From the NCBI GenBank assembly GCA_050260095.1, contig JBLNBQ010000147.1, positions 1 to 15,754 on the forward strand: a DNA stretch of 15,754 bases, in the 5' to 3' direction. The stretch is from JBLNBQ01 sp050260095 (GTDB taxonomy: Bacteria; Bacillota; UBA5301; DYFA01). Made by a program: the position numbers and the translations under genes. Shown here in pieces: positions 1-6,841 of the stretch (position 1 is the first letter of the stretch; each line of letters opens with the position of its first letter). The notes beneath the pieces are model-generated. The model was not told the DNA's origin and searched no databases. It saw only the letters and a program-made list of their open reading frames with translations.

Positions 1-531
1 GCCCCCCCCGACGCCCTCTCCGTGGACCGCCCCGCTGCCGGCGCCGCCGGCGCCGCGGCGGCCCCGCGGCCCACCCGGATCGTAAAGATTTTTCCTTACG
101 CGGTCAGCCGCAACCGCCTGCTCAAGGTCGTGGGCGAGCTGCGGCTGCCGGTGCACGTCGCCGACGAACCGGAGCAAGCCGACCTCATCCTCACCCTGAA
201 GGGACAGTACCGCAAGATGCCGAAGCGTCTACGGGTGGCGGAGGAGAACGGCCTGCCCATTTACGTCATCCGGAGCAACACCATGGCGCAGATGGAGAGC
301 TTCCTCCAGGAGTTGGTCGGTTCGCCGGGGATGAACCCGCTCGCCGAGGCCGAACAGGCTATCCGCCGGGCGCGGGAGTCGCTCGAGCCGGTGGAACTGG
401 CGCCGCAGTCCGCGCACATCCGCCGGCTCCAGCACGAGCTGGCCGAGAAGTACCAGGTCTATTCCCGGTCGGTCGGCGAGGAGCCGAACCGGCGGGTCAT
501 GATCTATCCAGCCGAGGCCGGCCGGCACTGA
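1..531 (+). CDS. R3H-domain nucleic-acid-binding ATPase, 3' part (Ycf45/SpoIIIAA-like), partial
   Basis: The reading frame is open from base 1, so this is the C-terminal 176 residues of a longer protein whose AAA-type ATPase domain should lie upstream. A GTG at 22 is in frame but has no ribosome-binding site and falls inside an Ala/Pro-rich linker, so I do not treat it as the start. Counting from that GTG, residues 19-87 look like the alpha/beta module typical of the middle of these proteins (RIVKIFPYAVSR, then ADLILTLK, then GLPIYVIRSNT). Residues 133-163 are an R3H domain with the RxxxH signature at R134-H138, followed by EPNRRVMIYP near the end. R3H domains bind single-stranded nucleic acid. 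The family is related to SpoIIIAA and plastid Ycf45, and the exact cellular role is not settled. The gene ends 35 bp before tmk on the same strand and probably shares a transcript with it. I am confident of the family from the C-terminal pattern; the ATPase half is inferred. Confidence 0.8.
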   Translation, partial: APPDALSVDRPAAGAAGAAAAPRPTRIVKIFPYAVSRNRLLKVVGELRLPVHVADEPEQADLILTLKGQYRKMPKRLRVAEENGLPIYVIRSNTMAQMESFLQELVGSPGMNPLAEAEQAIRRARESLEPVELAPQSAHIRRLQHELAEKYQVYSRSVGEEPNRRVMIYPAEAGRH

Positions 532-566
532 GCGGCCGCTGGTGACCGAAGCGGGGAGGAAGAAGG

Positions 567-1232
567 TTGCCTGACGGGGAGCGCCGGGGGATTTTCATCA
601 CGCTGGAGGGTCCCGACGGCGGGGGCAAGACCACGCAAGCCAGGCTGCTGGCCGAACGGCTTCGGCGCGCCGGCGTGCCGGCGGTGCATACCCGGGAACC
701 GGGCGGGACTCCCATCGGCGAAGCCATCCGGGAACTGATCCTCAACCCGGCGAACGACCTGGCCGACGCCACCGAGGTCCTGCTTTACGCCGCGGCCCGG
801 GCGCAGAACGTGGAGCAGGTGATTCGTCCGGCCTTGGCCGCGGGCCGGGTGGTGATCGGCGACCGGTTCATCGATTCCAGCCTGGCCTACCAGGGCTACG
901 CGCTGGGGCGGGGCGTGGAGGCGGTGCGCCAGGTCAACCTCTTCGCCACCGGGGGCTTGCTGCCCGACTTCACCCTGCTGCTCGACGTCCGCCCGGAGGA
1001 GGGGCTGGCCCGGGTGGGCGGGCGCTGCCGGGGAGAGGCGGTCGACCGGATCGAACAGCGAAAACTGGACTATCACCGCAAGGTCAGGGAGTATTACTTA
1101 GCGCTGGCCGCGCGGGAACCCGACCGCGTCCGCCTCATCCCGACCGACGGGCGGACGCCGGAGGAAGTGGCGGCGGCGATCTGGGCGGCGCTGGGCGACC
1201 GCTGGCCGGAACTCTTCGGAGGAGGCGAGTAG
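567..1232 (+). CDS. tmk: Thymidylate kinase (dTMP kinase)
   Basis: This enzyme phosphorylates dTMP to dTDP with ATP in the cytosol, an essential step of dTTP synthesis. The 221-residue product is the usual length. It has a P-loop at 15-22 (GPDGGGKT), the dTMP-binding TREPGGT at 42-48, the DRF variant of the DRY/H motif at 99-101 followed by DSSLAYQG, and a LID region around 149-165 containing several arginines and ending in DRIE. The P-loop has no arginine between Asp and Gly and the LID is basic, which matches the bacterial (E. coli-like) type. The start is TTG at 567, chosen because GGAGGA at 555-560 is 6 nt upstream and residue 10 already enters the first beta strand. The stop is one base before darA, so the two genes are translationally close. 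Confidence 0.97.
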   Translation: MPDGERRGIFITLEGPDGGGKTTQARLLAERLRRAGVPAVHTREPGGTPIGEAIRELILNPANDLADATEVLLYAAARAQNVEQVIRPALAAGRVVIGDRFIDSSLAYQGYALGRGVEAVRQVNLFATGGLLPDFTLLLDVRPEEGLARVGGRCRGEAVDRIEQRKLDYHRKVREYYLALAAREPDRVRLIPTDGRTPEEVAAAIWAALGDRWPELFGGGE

Positions 1233-1233
1233 G

Positions 1234-1563
1234 ATGAAGTTGGTCGTAGCCGTGGTTCAGGACCAGGACGTGGCCAACCTTCTGGCGGCGCTCACACGGG
1301 CCGGCCATCCAGCCACCAAGCTGGCCAGCACCGGGGGCTTCCTGCGCGAGGGCAATAGCACGGTTTTGGTGGGGGTCGAGGAGGAGAAAGTCGACTCGGT
1401 CATCGAGGTCGTGCGCCAGACCTGCCGGGCCCGGCGCCAACTGGTGACGCCCCTCGCCACGGTGGGCCGGGTGGAAATGAGCTACTTCACCGAACCGGTC
1501 GAGGTCCCGGTCGGCGGGGCGACGGTCTTCGTGCTCGACGTCGAGCAGTTTGTCAAAGTCTAG
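1234..1563 (+). CDS. darA: Cyclic-di-AMP receptor, PII-like (DarA/PstA/YaaQ, DUF970)
   Basis: The product is a 109-residue PII-like trimeric protein that binds cyclic di-AMP in members characterised from Bacillus, Listeria and Staphylococcus. Its downstream targets are still poorly defined. The sequence shows the family hallmarks: MKLVVAVVQDQD at the N-terminus, TKLASTGGFLREGNST at 28-43 (the loop contributing ligand contacts), the long variable B-loop region around 64-90, and the terminal beta strand with F106. The ATG at 1234 follows the tmk stop by one base, and GGAGGAGG at 1218-1225 lies inside the end of tmk, indicating coupled translation. The position between tmk and yaaR is the standard Firmicutes arrangement. 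Function is assigned by family; ligand binding is not visible directly. Confidence 0.95.
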   Translation: MKLVVAVVQDQDVANLLAALTRAGHPATKLASTGGFLREGNSTVLVGVEEEKVDSVIEVVRQTCRARRQLVTPLATVGRVEMSYFTEPVEVPVGGATVFVLDVEQFVKV

Positions 1564-1565
1564 CG

Positions 1566-2021
1566 ATGCGCATCCGGGAGGCGGGCGATCCCCGCAAGGA
1601 GATCACGCAGGCCAGGGGTAAACGGCGGGAGGCCACGGTGGGGGCCTTGGCCGAGCCGGACTTCTCCCGTACCCTGGCGGTGGCGAGGGTCGAGGCAACC
1701 CGGCGCGCCTTGGACGAGTTGCTGGAGGATTTGGACAAGTCCGCCGCGGAGCTGAAGGACAAGCGTACCTTGGGGGCGCTGCGCAAGTACAAGGAACTGG
1801 TGCAATCCTTCCTCGACGCCGTGGTGCACCAGGCCTATTCGGTGGACCAGCAGGGCGGGTTCGACCGCAAAGGGCGGCGGCGGGTCTATTTGCTGGTGCA
1901 AAGGGTGAACGAGGCGGTGGCCGAGCTGGCCGACCTCACGCTGGCGCGGCACGCCGACCCTGTGGGGCTCCTGGCCAAACTGGGCGAGATCCGGGGCCTC
2001 TTGATCGACCTTTACACGTGA
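1566..2021 (+). CDS. yaaR: DUF327 family protein YaaR
   Basis: This is a small (151-residue) helical cytosolic protein of the YaaR/DUF327 family, whose biochemical function is unknown. The N-terminal ~30 residues are charged and probably disordered. The rest is predicted helical, with the conserved stretch LGALRKYKELVQSFLDAVV around residues 69-87, the KGRRRVYLLVQRVNEAV segment in the middle, and the family-typical ending GEIRGLLIDLYT. The ATG at 1566 lies 2 bp after the darA stop. I see no strong Shine-Dalgarno in front of it, so it is probably translated by coupling to darA. The neighbours on both sides are those found around yaaR in Bacillus and clostridia. Identity is secure from sequence pattern plus synteny, but no role can be stated. 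Confidence 0.92.
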   Translation: MRIREAGDPRKEITQARGKRREATVGALAEPDFSRTLAVARVEATRRALDELLEDLDKSAAELKDKRTLGALRKYKELVQSFLDAVVHQAYSVDQQGGFDRKGRRRVYLLVQRVNEAVAELADLTLARHADPVGLLAKLGEIRGLLIDLYT

Positions 2022-2050
2022 ACCGGCGGCCGGCGGAAAGGACATGCGGC

Positions 2051-3085
2051 ATGCGTTTCGGCGATCTGCTCGGGCAGGAAAAGAACATCCGGCTGCTTCG
2101 TGAGGCCGTGCGTCGCGACCGCGCCGCGCATGCTTATCTTTTCGCCGGCCCGCCCGGCTCGGGGAAGCGGAGCCTGGCGCTGGCTTTCGCCGCCGCCCTC
2201 GACTGCGAGGCCCGGGGCACGGCGGGGTGGGATGGGGAACCATGCGGGGAATGCCGGTCCTGCCGGAAGATGGCGAGCGGCAACCACCCCGATCTACAGG
2301 TGATCGAACCCGACGGCGCCCGGCTCAAGATCGAGCAGATGCGGGAGGTGCGGCGGGAAAACGCCCGCCGTCCCTATGAGGCGCGCCACAAGGTGTTCCT
2401 CATCGCAGGGGCGGAGACGCTGACCGACGAGGCGGCCAACAGCCTCCTCAAGGCGCTCGAGGAACCGCCCGGCCCGGCGGTCTTCCTGCTGCTCACCACG
2501 CACGTGGCCCGGCTTCTGCCGACAATCGTCTCGCGTTGCTGCGTGGTCAAGCTGACCCCGCTGCCGGAGGCGACGATCGCCCAGGCGCTGGCGGGCGAGG
2601 GCGTCGAACCCGGCGTGGCGGCCGCCGCGGCCGCCCTGTCCGGCGGGGCGCTGGGGCGGGCCCGTGAAGTGGCCGAAAGCTGGGACGAGTGGCGTGACGA
2701 GGCTCGCCGGTTCTACGACGCCGCGCACGCCGGCGACCGGGTGGCGCTCCTGCAACTGGCGGCGGCCTGGGCCAAGGACCGGGACGTCGCGGCGGCGCGC
2801 CTCACCTTGCTGGAGGGCCTCTACCGGCAACTGCTCCACGCCGCGGGGGGCGCCAGCGCCGGGCCGCTGCTTCTGGCAGCGGGCCTTAAGCCCCCGCAAG
2901 GCGGCGCGGGCGCCGGCATCTCCCTGGCCGGGGCCCGGCAGGCTTTGGAGAGCATCATGTGGACCGAGCAGGCGCTTTTGGCCAACGCCCATCGCCGCCT
3001 GCTCCTCGAGGTGCTATTCTTGCAGATCGCCCGTTGTCACCGGGGGGAAGAACCCCTGCCGGGGCTCGCCGGCGGGCGCGGCTAG
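2051..3085 (+). CDS. holB: DNA polymerase III subunit delta' (clamp-loader)
   Basis: The product is the delta' subunit of the clamp loader that places the sliding clamp on DNA at the replication fork. The 344-residue AAA+ protein has a Walker A-like GPPGSGKRS at 33-41, a zinc site formed by C52, C65, C68 and C71, the signature SLLKALEEPP at 131-140, and the SRC motif (arginine finger) at 161-163. The Walker B position reads IAGAE (118-122) where the acidic residues are usual, and the Walker A threonine is Arg. Both suggest a non-hydrolysing subunit, as known for E. coli delta'. I chose ATG 2051 because GGAAAGGAC (2035-2043) precedes it by about 7 nt and the family begins MRFGDLLGQ. A GTG at 2018 overlapping the yaaR stop is in frame but lacks a ribosome site. 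It is followed 13 bp later by ricT. Confidence 0.95.
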   Translation: MRFGDLLGQEKNIRLLREAVRRDRAAHAYLFAGPPGSGKRSLALAFAAALDCEARGTAGWDGEPCGECRSCRKMASGNHPDLQVIEPDGARLKIEQMREVRRENARRPYEARHKVFLIAGAETLTDEAANSLLKALEEPPGPAVFLLLTTHVARLLPTIVSRCCVVKLTPLPEATIAQALAGEGVEPGVAAAAAALSGGALGRAREVAESWDEWRDEARRFYDAAHAGDRVALLQLAAAWAKDRDVAAARLTLLEGLYRQLLHAAGGASAGPLLLAAGLKPPQGGAGAGISLAGARQALESIMWTEQALLANAHRRLLLEVLFLQIARCHRGEEPLPGLAGGRG

Positions 3086-3098
3086 ACGGAGGAAGGGC

Positions 3099-4244
3099 AT
3101 GCCGAGAGTGGTGGGAATCCGGTTCAAGGCAGCCGGAAAAATCTATTACTTCGACCCCGGCGAGGCCGAACTGGCGCCGGGCGACGGTGCGGTGGTGGAG
3201 ACGGCCCGCGGCCTCGAACTGGGAACCGTGGCCCTTTCCCCGAAAGAGGTCCCGGAGGAGCAGGTCAAGGCGCCGCTCAAGAAAGTGGTGCGCAAAGCCA
3301 CCCCGGAAGACCTCGCCCGCAAGGAGGAGAACGAGCAGAAGACCAAACGGGCGTTCCAGGTGGGCGTGCAGAAGATCGCCGCTCACGGGTTGTCGATGAA
3401 GCTGGTCGACGTGGAATGCACGCTCGACGGCTCCAAGATCACCTTCTACTTCACGGCGGAGAACCGGGTGGACTTCCGCGAACTGGTCAAGGATTTGGCC
3501 TCCACGTTCCGGACCCGCATCGAACTCCGGCAGATCGGGGTGCGGGACGAGGCTAAACTCCTCGGCGGGCTCGGCTGCTGCGGGCGACAGCTCTGTTGCC
3601 AGGCGTTTCTCGGCGATTTCGTGCCGGTCTCCATCAAGATGGCCAAGGAGCAGAACCTCTCCCTCAACCCGACGAAGATCTCGGGTATCTGCGGGCGTTT
3701 GATGTGCTGCCTCAACTTCGAGAGCGAGGCGTACCGGGAGGCCAAGCGCGCCGCGGCGAGCCGGCAGGAGGCTGCGCTGGCTCCGGCGGCGGAAGGCGCC
3801 CAGGTGGCGCCGGAACCGGGCGCCGCGGAGGCGGCTGGCGAGGCGGAACGGGGTCCGGCGTCGAGGCCGGGGGCGCCGTCCGGGGAGGCGGAGCGGAGCG
3901 GCGCGGCCAAGCGTCGCCGGCGCCGGAAGCGGCCGGGCGAGCGCGGGGCCGGGGCGGAGAACGGCGAGAAGGCGGAGACCGTGCCGGTGCGGGAAGCCGG
4001 GCGGGGCCAGGACCGGGGACCGGCGTCCGGCCGGGGCCAGGGCGGCCGCGACCAGAGCGGACGGGAGCAGGGCCAGACCTCTCGCGCCGCAGGGCCGGCA
4101 ACTGCGGCCGGCGAGGAACGCGGAGAGGGCAACGAGGCCAGAGAGAGCGCGAGCCGTCGCCACCGCCGGCCCCGCCGCCGCCGTCCTAGCGGTGCGACGC
4201 CGGGTGGGGAAGCCGGGAAGCCGGAAGGTTCTCCGGGCGAATGA
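3099..4244 (+). CDS. ricT: PSP1-domain regulatory protein RicT (YaaT) with long basic low-complexity tail
   Basis: RicT (YaaT) forms a complex with RicA and RicF in B. subtilis that carries 4Fe-4S clusters, stimulates RNase Y processing and accelerates Spo0A phosphorylation. The conserved PSP1 part covers about residues 1-215 of 381. It includes VDVECTLDGSKITFYFTAE at 103-121, the cysteine-rich LGCCGRQLCC (C160, C161, C166, C167) and ISGICGRLMCC (C198, C203, C204). From about 220 the chain turns into a disordered Ala/Gly/Glu/Arg-rich tail of roughly 160 residues with two very basic patches (271-278 and 353-362). Bacillus RicT is about 275 residues, so this tail is longer and more biased. ATG 3099 follows GGAGGAAGGG (3088-3097); no upstream start is plausible because it would run into holB. 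The last 59 bp overlap the 3' end of the opposing MurE-like gene. Confidence 0.94.
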   Translation: MPRVVGIRFKAAGKIYYFDPGEAELAPGDGAVVETARGLELGTVALSPKEVPEEQVKAPLKKVVRKATPEDLARKEENEQKTKRAFQVGVQKIAAHGLSMKLVDVECTLDGSKITFYFTAENRVDFRELVKDLASTFRTRIELRQIGVRDEAKLLGGLGCCGRQLCCQAFLGDFVPVSIKMAKEQNLSLNPTKISGICGRLMCCLNFESEAYREAKRAAASRQEAALAPAAEGAQVAPEPGAAEAAGEAERGPASRPGAPSGEAERSGAAKRRRRRKRPGERGAGAENGEKAETVPVREAGRGQDRGPASGRGQGGRDQSGREQGQTSRAAGPATAAGEERGEGNEARESASRRHRRPRRRRPSGATPGGEAGKPEGSPGE

Positions 4245-5805
4245 GTTCCGCGGCCGAGAGGGCCCGAAGCAAGGGACCCGACAGTTCCTCGTAAGGCTCA
4301 TGACGCAAGAGGCCCTGGTGGGTGGAGAGCAGGGCGTCCAGAGCGGCTTGCCCCGCGTCCATCCCCGGGCCTCCCGTAAGCAGCAAGAAATCCCCGTCGC
4401 CGGCGGCGAAGACCCCGCCGGCGAGCGCGTCTTCGAGTTCGGGGTAGAAATCCACGGGCAGCCCCTCTTCGGCGCAGGCGGTCACGAACGCCACCCGTTC
4501 CTCCCGTGTCGTGCGGAAGTCCTCGGGGGTGTGCTGCCGGCTTTCCGTCAGGATCAAGCGTTCGGTGCGCCGGCGAGGAAGCAGCCGGGCGAAGACTCTG
4601 GCCACCGCGGCCTGGCACGGGGCTCCCAGCCCGCCGGTGAGCGCATGGACGACATGCACCCCCGCGAACGGGCCGAGTTGCACCCGGTCGTACTCCCGTA
4701 GCGCCGCCAGCGCGGCTGCTGCCTCGCGGGGAGTGCGGACAAGGAAGTCCACGGCCGTGAAGGCGCCCTCATAGACCACCTGCCCCCGGCGCCAGACGCC
4801 GGGAAAGGCGGAGAAAGCCTCGGCCACCGCGTCCGGCGGGACACCTTCGAGCAGGGCCGCGCCGGCCGCGGCGGCCGCCGCGCGGCGGGCCGCCGGACCA
4901 GGGGTGGCCAGCCTCAGGTGCAGGGCATCCGTCACGGTTTCCCCGGCGAGGGGGCCATCGGCCAGTGCCCGGGCAGCCCGGGGGCTGAGGCGCAGTTTGA
5001 TTTGTTGCGACCAGGCGCGGTTCCGGCGGGAGGCCGGCACGAGCAGGTGAGCCAGGAAGTCGGCGCGCCCGCCCAGGCCGAAAGTGAAGCGGGTCGCCTG
5101 CGCCGGCGGGACCTGCGGGCCTTCGGCCGGAGCCAACAGTACCGCCATCTGCTCCGGCAGGCCCGAGAGACCGCCGTGCCGGGCACGCGGTCCGAGATAG
5201 GTCAGGCCGCCGAAGGACAGCCCCTCGAACTGGCCGCCCACCAGGTCCCGAGGACAGAGGCTCAGCACGGCCGCCTGCCCGCCCCGTTGGACCAGGTGGT
5301 GCAGGAACGGGAAGAGCCCCGCCGGGAAGCCTTGCCCGTGGCCTGACGCGGGACCGGCTGCCCCGGAAGGATCGACCCACAGGCCGGGCGCCAGTCCGGC
5401 ACGGCTGAGACAGGCCTGCAAGAGGAAGGCTACGGTCGTCTGTCCGGGTCCCGTGACCCCCAGCAGGCGCAACTGGTCGGCCGGGTTGCCGTACAGGGCG
5501 TTCAGCAACTCTCGCAGAGTGCGGCTGGCTTCGGGTACCCGGAGGACTGGAACAGGGGAAAGGCCGGAGGGGGCGACCGCCTCGCCGGCCTGCTGCTCGA
5601 CCACCAGGGCGGCCACCCCCCGGCGCAAGGCCTCCTGGACCGCCTCCGGGCAAGGATCGAGGGCGACCAGGACGGTCTGGGGGCCGGCTTCCTCGGCGCG
5701 GTCGGTGACGCTGTAAACCTCAACCTCGAGCTGGCCCAGGTCGGCCGCGACTTCCATCTCGGCGCCGCGGCGCCGGGCCGTCTCGATGAGGTGACGCAGG
5801 TTCAC
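4186..5805 (-). CDS. MurE-like protein with degraded active site (probable Mur-ligase pseudoenzyme)
   Basis: The 539-residue protein follows the layout of MurE (UDP-MurNAc-tripeptide synthetase) from end to end, but the catalytic motifs are altered. Residues 1-108 match the substrate-binding domain (VLVALDPCPEAVQEALRRGVAALVVE, VPEASRTLRELLNALYGNPADQLRLLGVTG). The ATP loop at 116-125 reads GVTGPGQTTV where the family has GVTGTNGKTT, losing the lysine. The region for ExSSH and NLTRDHLDFH reads LSLCPRDL (181-188) and LTYLGPRARHG (201-211). The domain 3 motif VDYAHTPD reads VDFLVRTPR (352-360), TSDNPR reads LTESRQ (419-424), and the KGHE region reads LTGGPGMD (476-483). Activity as a ligase is therefore unlikely. 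GTG 5805 was chosen because AGGAGGG lies 6 nt upstream on the minus strand and the next residues match MurE N-termini. The frame is intact, so the gene is maintained. It is divergent from rsmI and convergent with ricT. The role is unknown. Confidence 0.82.
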   Translation of the reverse strand: MNLRHLIETARRRGAEMEVAADLGQLEVEVYSVTDRAEEAGPQTVLVALDPCPEAVQEALRRGVAALVVEQQAGEAVAPSGLSPVPVLRVPEASRTLRELLNALYGNPADQLRLLGVTGPGQTTVAFLLQACLSRAGLAPGLWVDPSGAAGPASGHGQGFPAGLFPFLHHLVQRGGQAAVLSLCPRDLVGGQFEGLSFGGLTYLGPRARHGGLSGLPEQMAVLLAPAEGPQVPPAQATRFTFGLGGRADFLAHLLVPASRRNRAWSQQIKLRLSPRAARALADGPLAGETVTDALHLRLATPGPAARRAAAAAAGAALLEGVPPDAVAEAFSAFPGVWRRGQVVYEGAFTAVDFLVRTPREAAAALAALREYDRVQLGPFAGVHVVHALTGGLGAPCQAAVARVFARLLPRRRTERLILTESRQHTPEDFRTTREERVAFVTACAEEGLPVDFYPELEDALAGGVFAAGDGDFLLLTGGPGMDAGQAALDALLSTHQGLLRHEPYEELSGPLLRALSAAELIRPENLPASRLPHPASHR

Positions 5806-5857
5806 GCGTGGCCCTCCTCGTTCCAGGGAAGTATTCCCCGGATGATCCCGGCCCAAA

Positions 5858-5879
5858 CGCTCCCAGCCGCTCCCAGCCG
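5858..5879. repeat. 10-bp tandem repeat in the rsmI leader
   Basis: CGCTCCCAGC occurs twice back to back (5858-5867 and 5868-5877), with the first two bases of a third copy following. It lies in the 91-bp space between the divergent MurE-like gene and rsmI, immediately upstream of the rsmI ribosome-binding site. It could be simple slippage or a one-turn-phased binding site; nothing in the sequence decides this. Confidence 0.6.
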
Positions 5880-5896
5880 TGAGAAGGAGGATGGCG

Positions 5897-6769
5897 ATGG
5901 CCACCGGAGTGTTGTTCGTCTGCGCGACCCCGATCGGCAACCTGGAGGACGTCACGCTGCGACTGCTCCGGGTGCTGCGCGAGGTAGACCTCATCGCCGC
6001 CGAGGACACTCGTACCACCAGGAAACTCCTCAGCCGCTACGAGATCGCCACTCCCCTCGTGAGCTATCATGCCCACAGCGACCAGAAGCGGCTGGCCGAG
6101 TTGCTGGCCCGGCTGGCGGAGGGGCAGAAGGTCGCCCTGGTCTCCGAAGCGGGAACCCCCGGCATCTCAGATCCGGGCCTGCCCCTGGTCGAGGCGGCGC
6201 TGTCGGCCGGGATCGGCGTCGAGGCCGTGCCTGGCCCGAGCGCGGTGGTGACGGCCCTGTCCATCGCCGGCCTACCCACCGGGCGGTTCGCCTTCGAGGG
6301 GTTTCTGCCCTTGCGGGGGGCCGACCGCCGCCGGCGGCTCAGGGAACTGGCGATGGAGCGGCGCACGATGGTCATCTACGAGGCGCCCCACCGGCTCCTG
6401 GCGACCCTGGCCGACCTGGAAGAGGCGCTGGGCGATCGCCCGGCGGCCGTCGCCCGGGAGCTGACCAAGCGGTTCGAGGAGGTCTTCCGGGGGACGCTCT
6501 CGGCGGCGCGGGCGCGCTTCGCCTCCGGGGAGCGTCGCGGCGAGTTCACCCTGGTCGTCCAGGGACTGATGGGCGCCGCCGCGGAGGAGGAAGGGCCAGC
6601 GGAAGAAGCGCCGGCCGGGGAGGTGTCGCTGGGCGAAGCGGCGCTGCAATTGGTGGAGCGGGAGGGGCTTTCCCTCAAGGCGGCGGCGCAGCGGGTGGCG
6701 GCCGAGCGGGGCTGCAGCCGGAACGAGGTCTACCGCCACGCGCTCGCCTGCCGGGAGAGGGGCGTGTAG
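5897..6769 (+). CDS. rsmI: 16S rRNA (cytidine1402-2'-O)-methyltransferase
   Basis: RsmI 2'-O-methylates C1402 in the decoding centre of 16S rRNA using S-adenosylmethionine. The 290-residue protein is the normal length and carries the full tetrapyrrole-methylase-fold signature set: ATPIGNLEDVT at 10-20, AEDTRTT at 35-41, SEAGTPGISDPG at 83-94 (usually SDAGTP), VPGPSA at 111-116, EGFLP at 134-138 and YEAPHR at 161-166. After an acidic, variable linker (about 228-241), the C-terminal 45 residues form the helix-turn-helix-like domain typical of RsmI. ATG 5897 is preferred over GTG 5879 and ATG 5891 because AGAAGGAGG (5882-5890) is 6 nt upstream of it and would overlap or abut the others. It is separated from abrB by a hairpin pair. 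In B. subtilis the same gene also lies next to, and convergent with, abrB. Confidence 0.96.
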   Translation: MATGVLFVCATPIGNLEDVTLRLLRVLREVDLIAAEDTRTTRKLLSRYEIATPLVSYHAHSDQKRLAELLARLAEGQKVALVSEAGTPGISDPGLPLVEAALSAGIGVEAVPGPSAVVTALSIAGLPTGRFAFEGFLPLRGADRRRRLRELAMERRTMVIYEAPHRLLATLADLEEALGDRPAAVARELTKRFEEVFRGTLSAARARFASGERRGEFTLVVQGLMGAAAEEEGPAEEAPAGEVSLGEAALQLVEREGLSLKAAAQRVAAERGCSRNEVYRHALACRERGV

Positions 6770-6797
6770 GATTTTGTAGGATGCGGGCAAAGAAAGA

Positions 6798-6818
6798 GAG
6801 GGCGGACCAGCCGCCCTC
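6798..6818 (-). terminator. Rho-independent terminator of abrB (minus strand)
   Basis: GAGGGCGG (6798-6805) pairs perfectly with CCGCCCTC (6811-6818) around a 5-nt loop ACCAG. Read on the minus strand, the 8-bp G+C-rich stem is followed by TCTTTCTTTGC, a T-rich run, as expected for intrinsic termination of abrB. On the plus strand it may also slow rsmI transcripts, but the downstream sequence there is not T-rich. Confidence 0.72.
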
Positions 6819-6825
6819 CAGAAAG

Positions 6826-6841
6826 AACTGGAATTCCAGTT
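6826..6841. terminator. 16-bp perfect palindrome at the abrB stop codon, possible first terminator hairpin
   Basis: AACTGGAATTCCAGTT is a perfect palindrome whose last base lies in the abrB stop codon. As RNA it can fold into a 6-bp stem with an AAUU loop. On the minus strand it is followed by CTTTCT, so it may be a first, weaker terminator ahead of the stronger hairpin at 6798-6818. A protein-binding palindrome is an alternative. Confidence 0.45.

Noticed and set aside
22..24. GTG as the true start of the first gene
   Set aside because: The frame is open to base 1, there is no ribosome site, and the family has a large ATPase domain before this point.
2018..2050. GTG start of holB overlapping the yaaR stop codon
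   Set aside because: No Shine-Dalgarno precedes it, while ATG 2051 has one and matches the conserved N-terminus.
2955..4301. Long minus-strand open frame of about 448 codons opposite holB and ricT
   Set aside because: It lies antisense to two well-supported genes, has low-complexity Arg/Pro/Leu composition, no recognisable domain and no ribosome site; it is a by-product of high G+C.
5826..5838. GGGAA-GTA-TTCCC inverted repeat upstream of the MurE-like gene
   Set aside because: Five-base arms are too short to claim as an operator or terminator in this composition.
5806..6018. N-terminal extension of the MurE-like gene to an upstream minus-strand start at 6018
   Set aside because: The extra 71 residues run antisense through the start of rsmI and are Ser/Arg-rich with no MurE similarity, whereas GTG 5805 has a good ribosome site and begins at the conserved N-terminus.
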